Below, one piece after another: positions 1 to 8,678 of a stretch of DNA of 64,000 nt. Where the stretch lies: the NCBI RefSeq assembly GCF_001610875.1, contig NZ_CP011272.1, positions 186,001 through 250,000 of the forward strand. Direction: 5' to 3'. Every line of letters starts with the position of its first letter. Within the stretch, counting starts at the first letter, position 1. This stretch comes from Pirellula sp. SH-Sr6A (GTDB lineage: Bacteria; Planctomycetota; Planctomycetia; Pirellulales; Pirellulaceae). Position numbers and translations under genes: made by a program. The notes beneath the pieces are model-generated. The model saw only the letters and a list, made by a program, of their open reading frames with translations, was not told the origin of the DNA and searched no databases.

Positions 1-2847
1 TCGCTCCGGCGATGTCTCCTTTGCCAATCTTGCAATCACAGCATCGACGACTCGAGAATCGTGCATCATTGCGAGTGATCGCAATAAGGGAGGCAATGGT
101 GCAGTCCCTTGTTCCAGGGCAGCCAAACAAGCATCGATTTGCTTCTGCTTGGCCAGGGTCCGAATGGCGGTATGGACAATCACAGGGTCTGCATGGCCCA
201 GTGCTTGGAGAATCGTCTGAGCATTGGCAGTCGTTTGGATCGACTCGACCCGTTGGCGATCTGCATTGCGAGACGCAACACCCTTCGAAAGGAGTTGCGA
301 GTGGCGACCGTCTCCGCGTCTCGCCAATTCCCGGCTTGCGTCCATCCTCCGACGATAGCTCGGGGATTCCATCTCCTGAACCAACTCGTCGTTGTTGAGC
401 TTGGCATAGTCCCGAAGCGGCTCCGGTTGAAATCCCTTGGGTTGGATCCGAACGATGTAACCGACGTTGGGTCCGTTCCAATTGAAATTGGCCCCCTTCC
501 AACTCGCCGCATATACCCGGCTGTTGCCGTCGACATCGGCGTCGGTTGGACGCGTCATTTTGACCAGCGGTTCAGGCGTCGCGACTTCTTGATAGGTCGC
601 CCCCTGGGGCTTCACCGAGTGGCGATAGATCGCATTGGTTCCCCAATCCGCGGTGAAAGGAGCTTGATTCCATTTTCCAAAGCCAGGTTCGTCGATGTAA
701 ACAGCACCGCACCCCGAACCTCCTCCGTAGTCCGCCAGGGGAGCGACGCACTCGTCGCTGAAGTTTTTATAAAGACGTGGATAACCATGGTCGTCGTTTC
801 CGGTGAAGTGATGGAGTCGCACATCCCATCCGCCACCATCATTCGTATTGTCTCTCGCGAACATCTCCATCGCCGGGCTAATCGCTACCTCGAGAATGTT
901 GCGTGTTCCGGTGGAGTAGATTTCCAATCCAGTCCCGTCCGGGCGTACGCGAATCACGCCTCCGCCGCGATGGGAGAGGCGAGTGCCGTCCGCTCCCACT
1001 GCGTCCATAAAGCCGAAATCTCCACCTGCGATATACAACCATCCGTCCGCTCCGAGGCTGAGCCCATTGGTCGTGTGGTCCGCTGGGCGTTTGTCGTAAT
1101 CAAATGCGAGATTCTTTACGAGCGTTTTTTGTTCGTCCGCCACTCCATCTCGATCGCGGTCGATGAAGACGCTCAAGTGAGGAGGATGCATCAAATACAG
1201 TCGATCCTTGTCCCAGACCAATCCTCGCGGCGCGTCGACTTCACAGAACACTTTGGTCTCGTCAGCGCGTCCATCGTTGTCGGTATCTCGTAACCGGATC
1301 ACGCGGCCGCGCATCGGATCGCGTCCCAACGACCCATTTCCATCGGAGCTCACATACAAAGTCCCGTCGACATCCGCTGCCACAAAAACAGGATAGTTTA
1401 CCGCTGGGGGTGCCGCAAAAAGGGTTGCCTCGAAACCGTCCGCGACTTGAACATCCTTCAAGATGGCGGCCTCTTCCTCCTGAGTTCTTTTCTCAATGCG
1501 AGGCACGATGTTTCCACTCTTGGCGTATTCGTCCCCCTGCAGTGCCGTAAACTTGCCAGCAGGAGATTTAGGATCTGCAGGCCACAGCGACTTGATAGCC
1601 GCCCCTTGCACTCGGATCTCGCGAATGCTGCACCAGCCACCTGTGCTGCTAATCCCCGTGACTCGGAGGAATCGAAGTGCAGTGGGAGAGCTGAATTCCT
1701 CTTTCCCAACGCGTGGTTTCGAATTGGTCGATTGGTCGATTAGCAATTTAAAATCGGTACCATTTTCCGATCCCTCCACTCGGTACTTGTAAATACCAGA
1801 TGGCATCTCCCAAGCGATCTCCATGGACTGTACCGTTTGGGGATCTTGGAATTCCAATTGAATCGACTGGGGATAGGATGGACCATCGGCACACCAGCGG
1901 GTGTCCTGCTTCCCATCGACTACATGATGGGTTGGGTTCCCATCCTGCACGCTCGACGCGGTGACCTTGACCAAAGTCGCATCCTTAGGGGCATTGCCGA
2001 CTCCCGGAGTAGCATTATTGGAGAACTTGTTTTTGTCGATAAACGTGACTTTGTTCTCCCCCTCGAACGGTTTGAGATAGTCCGCGTTCAACTTATCGCA
2101 AGCCCACAGGAGTCCCCGGGTTACCAATTCGAGATACCGAGCGTCGGCGACCGTTTCCGTATTATGGCCGAGCGATGTGCTGAAACTCCGAGCTCCCTGC
2201 TTTTCATTAATCCAAACCACAACCGCGTGGTCGACGCGTTCCTTGTCTCCTCGTCCCACTTTTTGCTTTCCGACTGCCAAGGGAACGGCATCGTACATCT
2301 TGACGTTGTTGTAAAGCTCCTCGCGGATCGTGGTCCAGTTCGTAAGGGTCTCCGTGATCGGGTGCTTGGGCATCTCAAACTCGATTTCGATCGGTTCTTG
2401 CGGTCCATGTCCCGTCGATTGCAATCCAAGATGTTTGAACCAGACATCGTTACCGGCACGGAAACTGTGCATGGCACAGTGAAGGTGAACTGCAGGAATC
2501 TTTTGGTGCGTTTGAACGATTCGATTTAACAACGCCGGGTCTTTGATATCGGCGGCGCATTCATCGTGGATGATGATGTCGTACTCTTCAGCCCAATTCA
2601 GCTTGCTGTAAAGAGGAAGCATCGGGGCCGTAGTCGAGTTGTCCGTCCAATAAACATCCACTTGCACATTTGCTCGGGCTTGAATCCCATTGCAAAGAGC
2701 CTCCTGCTGCTTCGCATAGTCATGGCAACAGCCCCCCGCGATGAGCAATGCTCGAATCGGCTTGGTTTCTTTGGTCTGACCAAGCCCCAGGCTGGGGAAT
2801 GTGATCAAAAGGGAAAGGGCAAGAAGGGTGCTGAGAATGGATTTCAT
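1..2847 (-). CDS. ThuA / F5-8C-like / PVC-type heme-binding dehydrogenase, 3' end outside window
   Basis: The frame is open from an ATG at 2847 to the left edge (949 codons, no stop), so the C-terminus is missing. Residues 1-24 are a signal peptide. Residues about 30-265 form a ThuA-like domain (start LLIAGGCCHDY; later FSTSLGHNTETV). About 295-430 looks like an F5/8 type C or similar carbohydrate-binding domain (VVDGKQDTRWCADGPSYPQS). About 465-815 is the PVC-type heme-binding/sorbosone-dehydrogenase beta-propeller (GLVWDKDRLYLMHPP, TNGLSLGADGWLYIAGGD). From about 825 the chain looks like HEAT repeats. In this planctomycete family a c-type cytochrome usually follows; it would lie outside the window. 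Role inferred: periplasmic oxidation or processing of sugars or polysaccharide. The substrate is unknown. Confidence 0.85.
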   Translation of the reverse strand, partial: MKSILSTLLALSLLITFPSLGLGQTKETKPIRALLIAGGCCHDYAKQQEALCNGIQARANVQVDVYWTDNSTTAPMLPLYSKLNWAEEYDIIIHDECAADIKDPALLNRIVQTHQKIPAVHLHCAMHSFRAGNDVWFKHLGLQSTGHGPQEPIEIEFEMPKHPITETLTNWTTIREELYNNVKMYDAVPLAVGKQKVGRGDKERVDHAVVVWINEKQGARSFSTSLGHNTETVADARYLELVTRGLLWACDKLNADYLKPFEGENKVTFIDKNKFSNNATPGVGNAPKDATLVKVTASSVQDGNPTHHVVDGKQDTRWCADGPSYPQSIQLEFQDPQTVQSMEIAWEMPSGIYKYRVEGSENGTDFKLLIDQSTNSKPRVGKEEFSSPTALRFLRVTGISSTGGWCSIREIRVQGAAIKSLWPADPKSPAGKFTALQGDEYAKSGNIVPRIEKRTQEEEAAILKDVQVADGFEATLFAAPPAVNYPVFVAADVDGTLYVSSDGNGSLGRDPMRGRVIRLRDTDNDGRADETKVFCEVDAPRGLVWDKDRLYLMHPPHLSVFIDRDRDGVADEQKTLVKNLAFDYDKRPADHTTNGLSLGADGWLYIAGGDFGFMDAVGADGTRLSHRGGGVIRVRPDGTGLEIYSTGTRNILEVAISPAMEMFARDNTNDGGGWDVRLHHFTGNDDHGYPRLYKNFSDECVAPLADYGGGSGCGAVYIDEPGFGKWNQAPFTADWGTNAIYRHSVKPQGATYQEVATPEPLVKMTRPTDADVDGNSRVYAASWKGANFNWNGPNVGYIVRIQPKGFQPEPLRDYAKLNNDELVQEMESPSYRRRMDASRELARRGDGRHSQLLSKGVASRNADRQRVESIQTTANAQTILQALGHADPVIVHTAIRTLAKQKQIDACLAALEQGTAPLPPLLRSLAMMHDSRVVDAVIARLAKETSPER

Positions 2848-3161
2848 ATGTTTCAACCAAGTAAATCCCCTCGGTTCAGGCTGCGAAGGGAGGAGTGTTT
2901 CGAAATTGGGTTGCGTTCAAACCGATTTTTGAGACGGGAGTTGAGACTTGGCGTTGTCTCGGCGGGGAAGACGAACGGGTACGATCCTCCCCTCTGACTC
3001 GACATAGGATGGCGAACGAACCCATAGAGACATATTAAACCAAAAACGAGGCCGCGTCACTCGCCCCCCGCACTTCAAGATGCCAGAGGGGAATCTACAA
3101 TGCCCTTTCGATCTCCCCTCCCTCCACTTCCCTTCCCACCCTCCGACTGCTCGGAACTGCC
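2848..3161. other. 314-bp divergent intergenic region
   Basis: This region separates two divergent secreted-protein genes and should hold both promoters. I see no convincing sigma-70 pair, operator palindrome or RNA gene in it. Confidence 0.4.
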
Positions 3162-6032
3162 ATGCATTCACCCACTAGTTCAAACCTGCAGTACCCTCGG
3201 ATTCTCTTCTCCGTTGGGCTGGCTTGCCTCACCATCTTCCTGCTACTAGCCGTTGAGTCGTTGGCGGCGGAGCCTAAGGAAATACGGTTGCCGGTAACAC
3301 GCGATACGTGGCTCTCCAATGCTGGCAACGAATCGAAAGGGGCCAACGGTGGTGCCTCGCGACTCAAATTAAAATCGATTCAAGAGCTCTCCTTGATCGA
3401 TTTTGATTTTGCATCCCTCCGCGGGCATGCGATCTCGCGGGCTCGGCTCTATTTGAAACGGGCAAGCGACATTCCCATCGACCGGATCACTCTCAGTACT
3501 CTCGCAGCCGATTGGGTGGAGGGGACTGCACAGAATTATGAAATCGTCGATGGGCAATCCACCTTCTCTCATCGTATCTATCCCAATGAACTTTGGAATG
3601 ACGGCGATATCACCTCGGTCAGTCTCGGTTCAGGAGGGACGCAATGGCACTCCCTCACGCCACGCGAAGAAGCCGAGGGTTGGATGGTTTTCGATGTCCC
3701 GGTCAGCTTGGTGGAGGCTTGTACCGCGGGCTTGAGTCACGGTTGGCTCATCATGGATGACACGGGATCGACTTGGAAACGTGACGGAGAGAGCTTCGAT
3801 TTTCAACTCTTCCCCAATCGAACTGTCTTCAGCAAGGATTCGAATCGTGCAAATGCTCCCTACTTGCTCGTCGAAACAACTCCTGGTGTTGCGGCTCCCT
3901 CCCCACCATCTCCTACCAACGTGACCTGGGTTCCCCCGACCGGATCGGAACCTCGTACCAAACTGACTTGGAAAACCGATTCCGATTCGGCCATGGGTTG
4001 CGAAGCTACTGTCGATGGTAAACCACTTTCAAAATTCTTTATTCGCTCCACGGATAAATCACCTCGTAAATCACCTCGGCCGTACGCCATCGTCGTCGAT
4101 CCGTTTAATCCGCCCTGGAGTTGGCAGGAGGACCACCGCATCACCTTGGTGGCCGTCAATCGCGATGGAAAAAGGAGCGATCCCGTGTCGATCGATTGGA
4201 AAGGTCGTCCCAATGCAGTTCCATCGCCAACCGCCGAGCAACTCCGGATGTCCCTAGTGAAAACGAACGAGCTCCAACAATCGAAGAAGGCCCAGGACGC
4301 GGAAGCTCTTTGGAGCCAAGCGGAATCGATTGGAAAGTCACGGTTTACTTGGGTGCATCCACTGGATCAATTCGTCGCGCCGACTGCCGAGTTGATCCCA
4401 AGCCAGCGGACGGATTATTTAGCTAAGAACATTTATTGGGATGCATCGCAGGGACTCATTCGGCTCGACGGCAGCCGCGGCGATTGGATTGGGGTGCAAT
4501 TGGCCATCCAATCTCCTGTTGCACCGAAGCTGCAGTGGAAAGCGGTACTGCCCCCAGGATGGCGATGCGAACTTTACCAAGTGGATTACATTCCGTCGGG
4601 AGAACGCTGGCTTCCCGATCCTTTGATGCCGATCGATACGAGCAAAATGTCAGACACCAAGGTAGCTCTCCCGCTATCCGACCGGTCCCCCAACTTGGGA
4701 GCTTGGCTTCTGGAGCTCTATATCCCCGATGGGGAAATCCCTGGAACGAAGGGAATGGACCTCCAGGTGGAGTCGGATGGAAAATCGCGGACGCTGAAAG
4801 TGGAAGTTCAGGTTCGTTCTGCGCTGACTCCTAAGGAAATGCGTTTCTTACCGGAGATGAACTGTTACGACTTGCCCGCCAACGAATTGGACTACTATCG
4901 GATGGCACATCGGCATCGCGTGGTCCTGAATCGCGTTCCCTACTTTCAGAATGGTCGGATGGCGAGTGGTTTGGCTCCCGACATGGCTTCGACCGGTTGG
5001 GATTGGAGCAAATGGGATGCTCGCTTCGAAAAGTACTTCACAGGCGAAGCGTTCGCGGATTTGCCTCGAGGTAAAGTCCCAATGGATTGCTTCTACCTGC
5101 CGATGCACGAGAATTGGCCGTTGCCGATCAACGAACATTACAATGGCAGCTATTGGGCCGACGAAGCCTTTACCGAGGAATACCGAGCCGCTTGGGTACA
5201 GGCCGTTCAAGCCTGCGAAGCGCACATTCGGGAGAAGGGTTGGCTGCAAACTCGCTTTCACGTTTTCTTGAACAACAAAGTCGACTTCAAGAAACGAGGC
5301 TGGTCGCGTGGGTCGTCGCCTTGGTTGCTGGATGAACCTGCCAACTTCCAGGATTACTTGGCACTACGCTACTTTGGAAGAGCCTTTGCAGAGGGACTTT
5401 CCACTTCTGTGCGAGATTCGAATTTATTCTATCGCTGCGACGTTTCGCGTCCGCAATGGCAACGGACTACCCTCGATGGTTTGATGCGCTACAACGTGGT
5501 TTCCCAAACCGCATTCCGTCAATATCGACGACTCGTTTTGGATCGCAAATGCGCCGACGATCAACTGGTCATGATCTATGGATCCGCGAATCCATTGGGG
5601 ACCAACAATGTCCAGACGCTAGCTTGGGCTTGGGATAGCTGGTTGCGAGGGGGCGATGGCATATTGCCCTGGCAAACCATAGGGACGGCCAAATCCTGGG
5701 AAGGGCCTGACGAATGCTCGTTGTTCTACCCCAATCGTTCGGGTGACCAAGCCCATGCGGGGCAACCTATTCCGTCGGTCCGACTCAAAGCCTATTGTTA
5801 CGCGCAGCAGGATGTCGAGCGACTCCAAGCGGCTCTCGCGGGCGAGCAATCTAATGCGGACATCAAAACGATCGATCGGTATCGTTGGGGTGAATCCATA
5901 CTCCAAGTATTACCGCTTGCTTCGCGCCGAGCGGAGATTGGAGGATACACCGAGGATGCAGGATGGTCCGATTACGGAGCAATCTCGCCCGAAACGATGG
6001 AACATTGGCGACGCGCATTGCCCGTCGACTAA
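3162..6032 (+). CDS. Secreted DUF4091-type glycoside hydrolase-like protein with N-terminal DNRLRE-like domain
   Basis: 956 residues. Residues 1-33 are a signal peptide ending near LAVESLAAEP. Residues about 38-215 resemble the DNRLRE/CBM-like jelly roll (RLPVTRDTWLSNAG; SRARLYLKRA). A short FN3-like segment follows at about 230-305. The C-terminal half, about 560-950, matches DUF4091 (GH123-like barrel): WAWDSWLRGGDGILPWQ, then SVRLKAYCYAQQDVERL, then an acidic/aromatic end. Likely exported; role inferred as glycan binding or hydrolysis, substrate unknown. It is monocistronic, divergent from the ThuA/PVC gene, and faces the ygfZ-like gene tail to tail. The start was chosen because the signal peptide begins close to this ATG. 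Confidence 0.8.
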   Translation: MHSPTSSNLQYPRILFSVGLACLTIFLLLAVESLAAEPKEIRLPVTRDTWLSNAGNESKGANGGASRLKLKSIQELSLIDFDFASLRGHAISRARLYLKRASDIPIDRITLSTLAADWVEGTAQNYEIVDGQSTFSHRIYPNELWNDGDITSVSLGSGGTQWHSLTPREEAEGWMVFDVPVSLVEACTAGLSHGWLIMDDTGSTWKRDGESFDFQLFPNRTVFSKDSNRANAPYLLVETTPGVAAPSPPSPTNVTWVPPTGSEPRTKLTWKTDSDSAMGCEATVDGKPLSKFFIRSTDKSPRKSPRPYAIVVDPFNPPWSWQEDHRITLVAVNRDGKRSDPVSIDWKGRPNAVPSPTAEQLRMSLVKTNELQQSKKAQDAEALWSQAESIGKSRFTWVHPLDQFVAPTAELIPSQRTDYLAKNIYWDASQGLIRLDGSRGDWIGVQLAIQSPVAPKLQWKAVLPPGWRCELYQVDYIPSGERWLPDPLMPIDTSKMSDTKVALPLSDRSPNLGAWLLELYIPDGEIPGTKGMDLQVESDGKSRTLKVEVQVRSALTPKEMRFLPEMNCYDLPANELDYYRMAHRHRVVLNRVPYFQNGRMASGLAPDMASTGWDWSKWDARFEKYFTGEAFADLPRGKVPMDCFYLPMHENWPLPINEHYNGSYWADEAFTEEYRAAWVQAVQACEAHIREKGWLQTRFHVFLNNKVDFKKRGWSRGSSPWLLDEPANFQDYLALRYFGRAFAEGLSTSVRDSNLFYRCDVSRPQWQRTTLDGLMRYNVVSQTAFRQYRRLVLDRKCADDQLVMIYGSANPLGTNNVQTLAWAWDSWLRGGDGILPWQTIGTAKSWEGPDECSLFYPNRSGDQAHAGQPIPSVRLKAYCYAQQDVERLQAALAGEQSNADIKTIDRYRWGESILQVLPLASRRAEIGGYTEDAGWSDYGAISPETMEHWRRALPVD

Positions 6033-6063
6033 TCCCGTTCCCCCCGCGACGCGCGCCGTCGAC

Positions 6064-7002
6064 TTACTCCCTGGGCATTACCACTGCGGTATGCCCTTGT
6101 GTCCCTAGCCGCAGTTCGGTCCCCGGTGTGAAGTGACTTCTTTTCACATAGCCTAAACCAACCGCTGCACCTGGGCTGAGCGGGGCGTACGAGCGAAGTT
6201 GTCCGACCTCGCTATCTCCACTGCGAAGCTTCGTTTCTTCTGGAACGTTCATATCGATCGACCCGTCCCCGGAGATGGCCAATTTCACCAGCTTCTTTTG
6301 CACTTGTCCGAGCGCGTCCAATCGCGCCACGGTTTCCTGTCCTAGGTAACAACCCTTTCGAAAGGATATCGCGGAGGTATCGCGATCGAGTTCTTGCGGA
6401 AAATTCTTATCATCCAGATCGATCCCATACCAAGGCCAGAAGCTTTGAATGCGAAGCGCTTCCCAATCGGACCGATGATCAAGATCGCTGAGGAGGAGCT
6501 CTGCATGCAGGGACGGATCACAACTCGTCGGTAGCTCTGGGGACTCGGACAGCAGCAATCGCGACGTTGGCCCAGCCCAAGGAGCACGCACCAAATGGGC
6601 GGGGAGCCCGTTCCAAAAGGTTGTGAACGAATCGGGCCATGGAGCCGCGGGGAGATCGATGCCCAGTCTCGGAAGGATGGACTCGTCGGCAGCCAGCCAC
6701 AGCGTAAACGCCGAGCTCCGATCGGTGATCGTCGCATCCTCCATGATGATGAACCGGTCGAAATGCGGAACCAAGCGTTCCGCTTGACCGGGAACCGAGA
6801 CAAAGAGATGGAACTCGGGCAGTCCTATCGCCAGGCCATGTCCAAAGGTTCGCCCCTTGGAATCGGTGATGAACGTCTCGCGGGACTGGCCTACCGCGAG
6901 TTCTCGAAGATCCTGTGTGGCCAAATTGTTGAACACTTTGCTTCGGTCTTTGCCCCGAATTTCGACGATCGATCCGGTTCCCAATTTCCAGAGCTTTGAC
7001 AT
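6064..7002 (-). CDS. ygfZ: YgfZ/GcvT-like folate-binding protein
   Basis: 312 residues, the usual length for the YgfZ/COG0354 family. The family signature KGCYLGQET is at residues 216-224 with the conserved Cys at 218. The N-terminal half carries the GcvT-like fold (FNNLATQDLRELAVGQ, TFITDSKGRTFGHGLAI). Family knowledge: tetrahydrofolate-dependent protein that supports assembly or repair of certain Fe-S enzymes (IBA57/YgfZ role). It is cytosolic and has no signal peptide. It is divergent from the exported cyclase-repeat gene, with about 190 bp between the starts. The function is assigned by family; the client Fe-S proteins here are unknown. Confidence 0.9.
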   Translation of the reverse strand: MSKLWKLGTGSIVEIRGKDRSKVFNNLATQDLRELAVGQSRETFITDSKGRTFGHGLAIGLPEFHLFVSVPGQAERLVPHFDRFIIMEDATITDRSSAFTLWLAADESILPRLGIDLPAAPWPDSFTTFWNGLPAHLVRAPWAGPTSRLLLSESPELPTSCDPSLHAELLLSDLDHRSDWEALRIQSFWPWYGIDLDDKNFPQELDRDTSAISFRKGCYLGQETVARLDALGQVQKKLVKLAISGDGSIDMNVPEETKLRSGDSEVGQLRSYAPLSPGAAVGLGYVKRSHFTPGTELRLGTQGHTAVVMPRE

Positions 7003-7195
7003 GCTTGACTTTCACGTACCGAGGAGCAGGTGTTAGAATCGTAAAATGTGACGCATCCTGCACGAGACGACAATCGTAATTTGAAATGTCAACTGTCGAA
7101 CGCCCCCCTCACTGCAGTCGGGGTGCACGATTCGGCATGCGAAGCATCCCAGACGTCTTGTGGGTGAACTTCTCCCTAACCCATCAGGAAATGCC

Positions 7196-8632
7196 GTGAG
7201 CAACAACGGCCCGAAAAACCAGTGGATCGCTAGCTTGTGCAGTTTTATTCTGCATCTGGTATTGCTTATTCTATTGGCGATCTGGACCATCGCTGGTTCA
7301 GGCATAGGAGAGCGGTTCACCATTTTCTCCGGCGACACGGAGCAGGTCGGTAAAGAGGTCGAGGTGGTAGAGATCCAGCCCGTTGCCCCCTCCGATGCGA
7401 CGGCGGGCGTCGGATTGGACGATATCTCGACCAGCACATTGTTGACCGAGTCCCCCATCAGTTTAGAAACCGGGGAACTGAATGCCCCGCAATCCCAGAC
7501 GACTCTCTCGGATCAAGTTCGTTTTTCCGGCTCTGCGAAGGTGTTGGGAGCGGGGGGCTTTCTCGAGACATCGATCGAGTCTCGCAAACCACAAAATCGC
7601 CAGTCCGCAGCTCAAAAGTATGGGGCGACCCCGCAAAGTGAAGCGGCCGTTAACGCGGCCTTGGTCTACCTCGCCGCGCACCAGAAGAACAACGGTTCCT
7701 GGTCTATGGGCTTCGATGTTTGCCAAAACAATTGCACCGATGGATGCCGTGATCTGGATCAACATGAAATCGCAGCCACCGGACTTGCACTCCTTTGCTT
7801 CCTAGGGGCCGGCCACACCCCCAACTCCCCGGAATACGGAGACACGGTCTCGCGAGGACTTTATTTCCTCGTTCAGAATTTGAAGGAGAAAGACGGGACC
7901 GTTCAAAGCTATTGGTTGGGAGAGACCGCCAAGTCGCAAATGTATGAACATGGGATTGCGACACTAGCCATCTGCGAGGCTCTGCAGATGGGCGGAGACG
8001 ACTCTCTCCGGGAAGCTTGCCAGCGCGCCATCAACTTCATCATCTCCGCCCAACACAAACGAGGAGGATGGCGGTATCACCCCGGCCAACCTGGCGATCT
8101 CTCGGTCGTCGGTTGGCAGATCTTGGCGCTGAAGAGTGCGTCGGCTGCCAAACTGCGAGTCCCCATGGAAGTTCTTCGGCTCAGCGATTTGTTTTTAAAG
8201 GAGAGCTGCAGCAATGGTTATCTGTTCAATTATGCGGGTGGCGAGCCGACCCAATCTATGACGGCGATCGGTAATTTGATCCGTTTGTTCCGAGGGTACT
8301 CGCTAACCGATGGATCGATTCTTCGCGCCAACCGATACCTTGCAGAGAAGGGGCCTAGCGCCAGCGATGTCTATTACAACTATTACGCCACTCAATTTAT
8401 GTTTCATGGTGGCGGAAAAAATTGGGAGAATTGGAATTTCATCATGCGCGAGCTCCTGGTTAGCACCCAGGTGCAACAAGGCCACATGGCAGGGAGCTGG
8501 TATTGGACCGGCAATCCCTTCAATCGCGAAGGAGGGCGTATTTACGTCACCACCATGTGTTGCTTGACGTTGGAGGTCTATTACCGTTACCTGCCTCTTT
8601 ACGAGACCTCCACCAATGAATTTCGCCTCTAA
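7196..8632 (+). CDS. Membrane-anchored squalene-cyclase/prenyltransferase-repeat protein
   Basis: 478 residues from GTG at 7196. This start is preferred over GTG at 7160 because AGGAAA lies just upstream and the chain then begins with a short polar head. One transmembrane helix follows (residues about 11-34, SFILHLVLLILLAIW), then a Pro/Ser linker, and from about residue 150 alpha/alpha-barrel repeats of the terpene cyclase/prenyltransferase superfamily (VYLAAHQKNNGSW, INFIISAQHKRGGWRYHPGQPGD, SYWLGETAKSQMYEHGIA). The DxDD motif of true squalene-hopene cyclases is not apparent, so enzymatic cyclisation is doubtful. Such repeats are common in exported planctomycete proteins of unknown role. 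It is convergent with the copA-like gene. Confidence 0.75.
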   Translation: MSNNGPKNQWIASLCSFILHLVLLILLAIWTIAGSGIGERFTIFSGDTEQVGKEVEVVEIQPVAPSDATAGVGLDDISTSTLLTESPISLETGELNAPQSQTTLSDQVRFSGSAKVLGAGGFLETSIESRKPQNRQSAAQKYGATPQSEAAVNAALVYLAAHQKNNGSWSMGFDVCQNNCTDGCRDLDQHEIAATGLALLCFLGAGHTPNSPEYGDTVSRGLYFLVQNLKEKDGTVQSYWLGETAKSQMYEHGIATLAICEALQMGGDDSLREACQRAINFIISAQHKRGGWRYHPGQPGDLSVVGWQILALKSASAAKLRVPMEVLRLSDLFLKESCSNGYLFNYAGGEPTQSMTAIGNLIRLFRGYSLTDGSILRANRYLAEKGPSASDVYYNYYATQFMFHGGGKNWENWNFIMRELLVSTQVQQGHMAGSWYWTGNPFNREGGRIYVTTMCCLTLEVYYRYLPLYETSTNEFRL

Positions 8633-8678
8633 AGCGAACGTCTCCAATGCAGTTTTCTGTTCGATTCCCAACCCGAAT

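Noticed and set aside
109-1293. 394-codon plus-strand open frame at the left end
   Set aside because: Shadow of the ThuA/PVC gene on the minus strand, which is open to the window edge.
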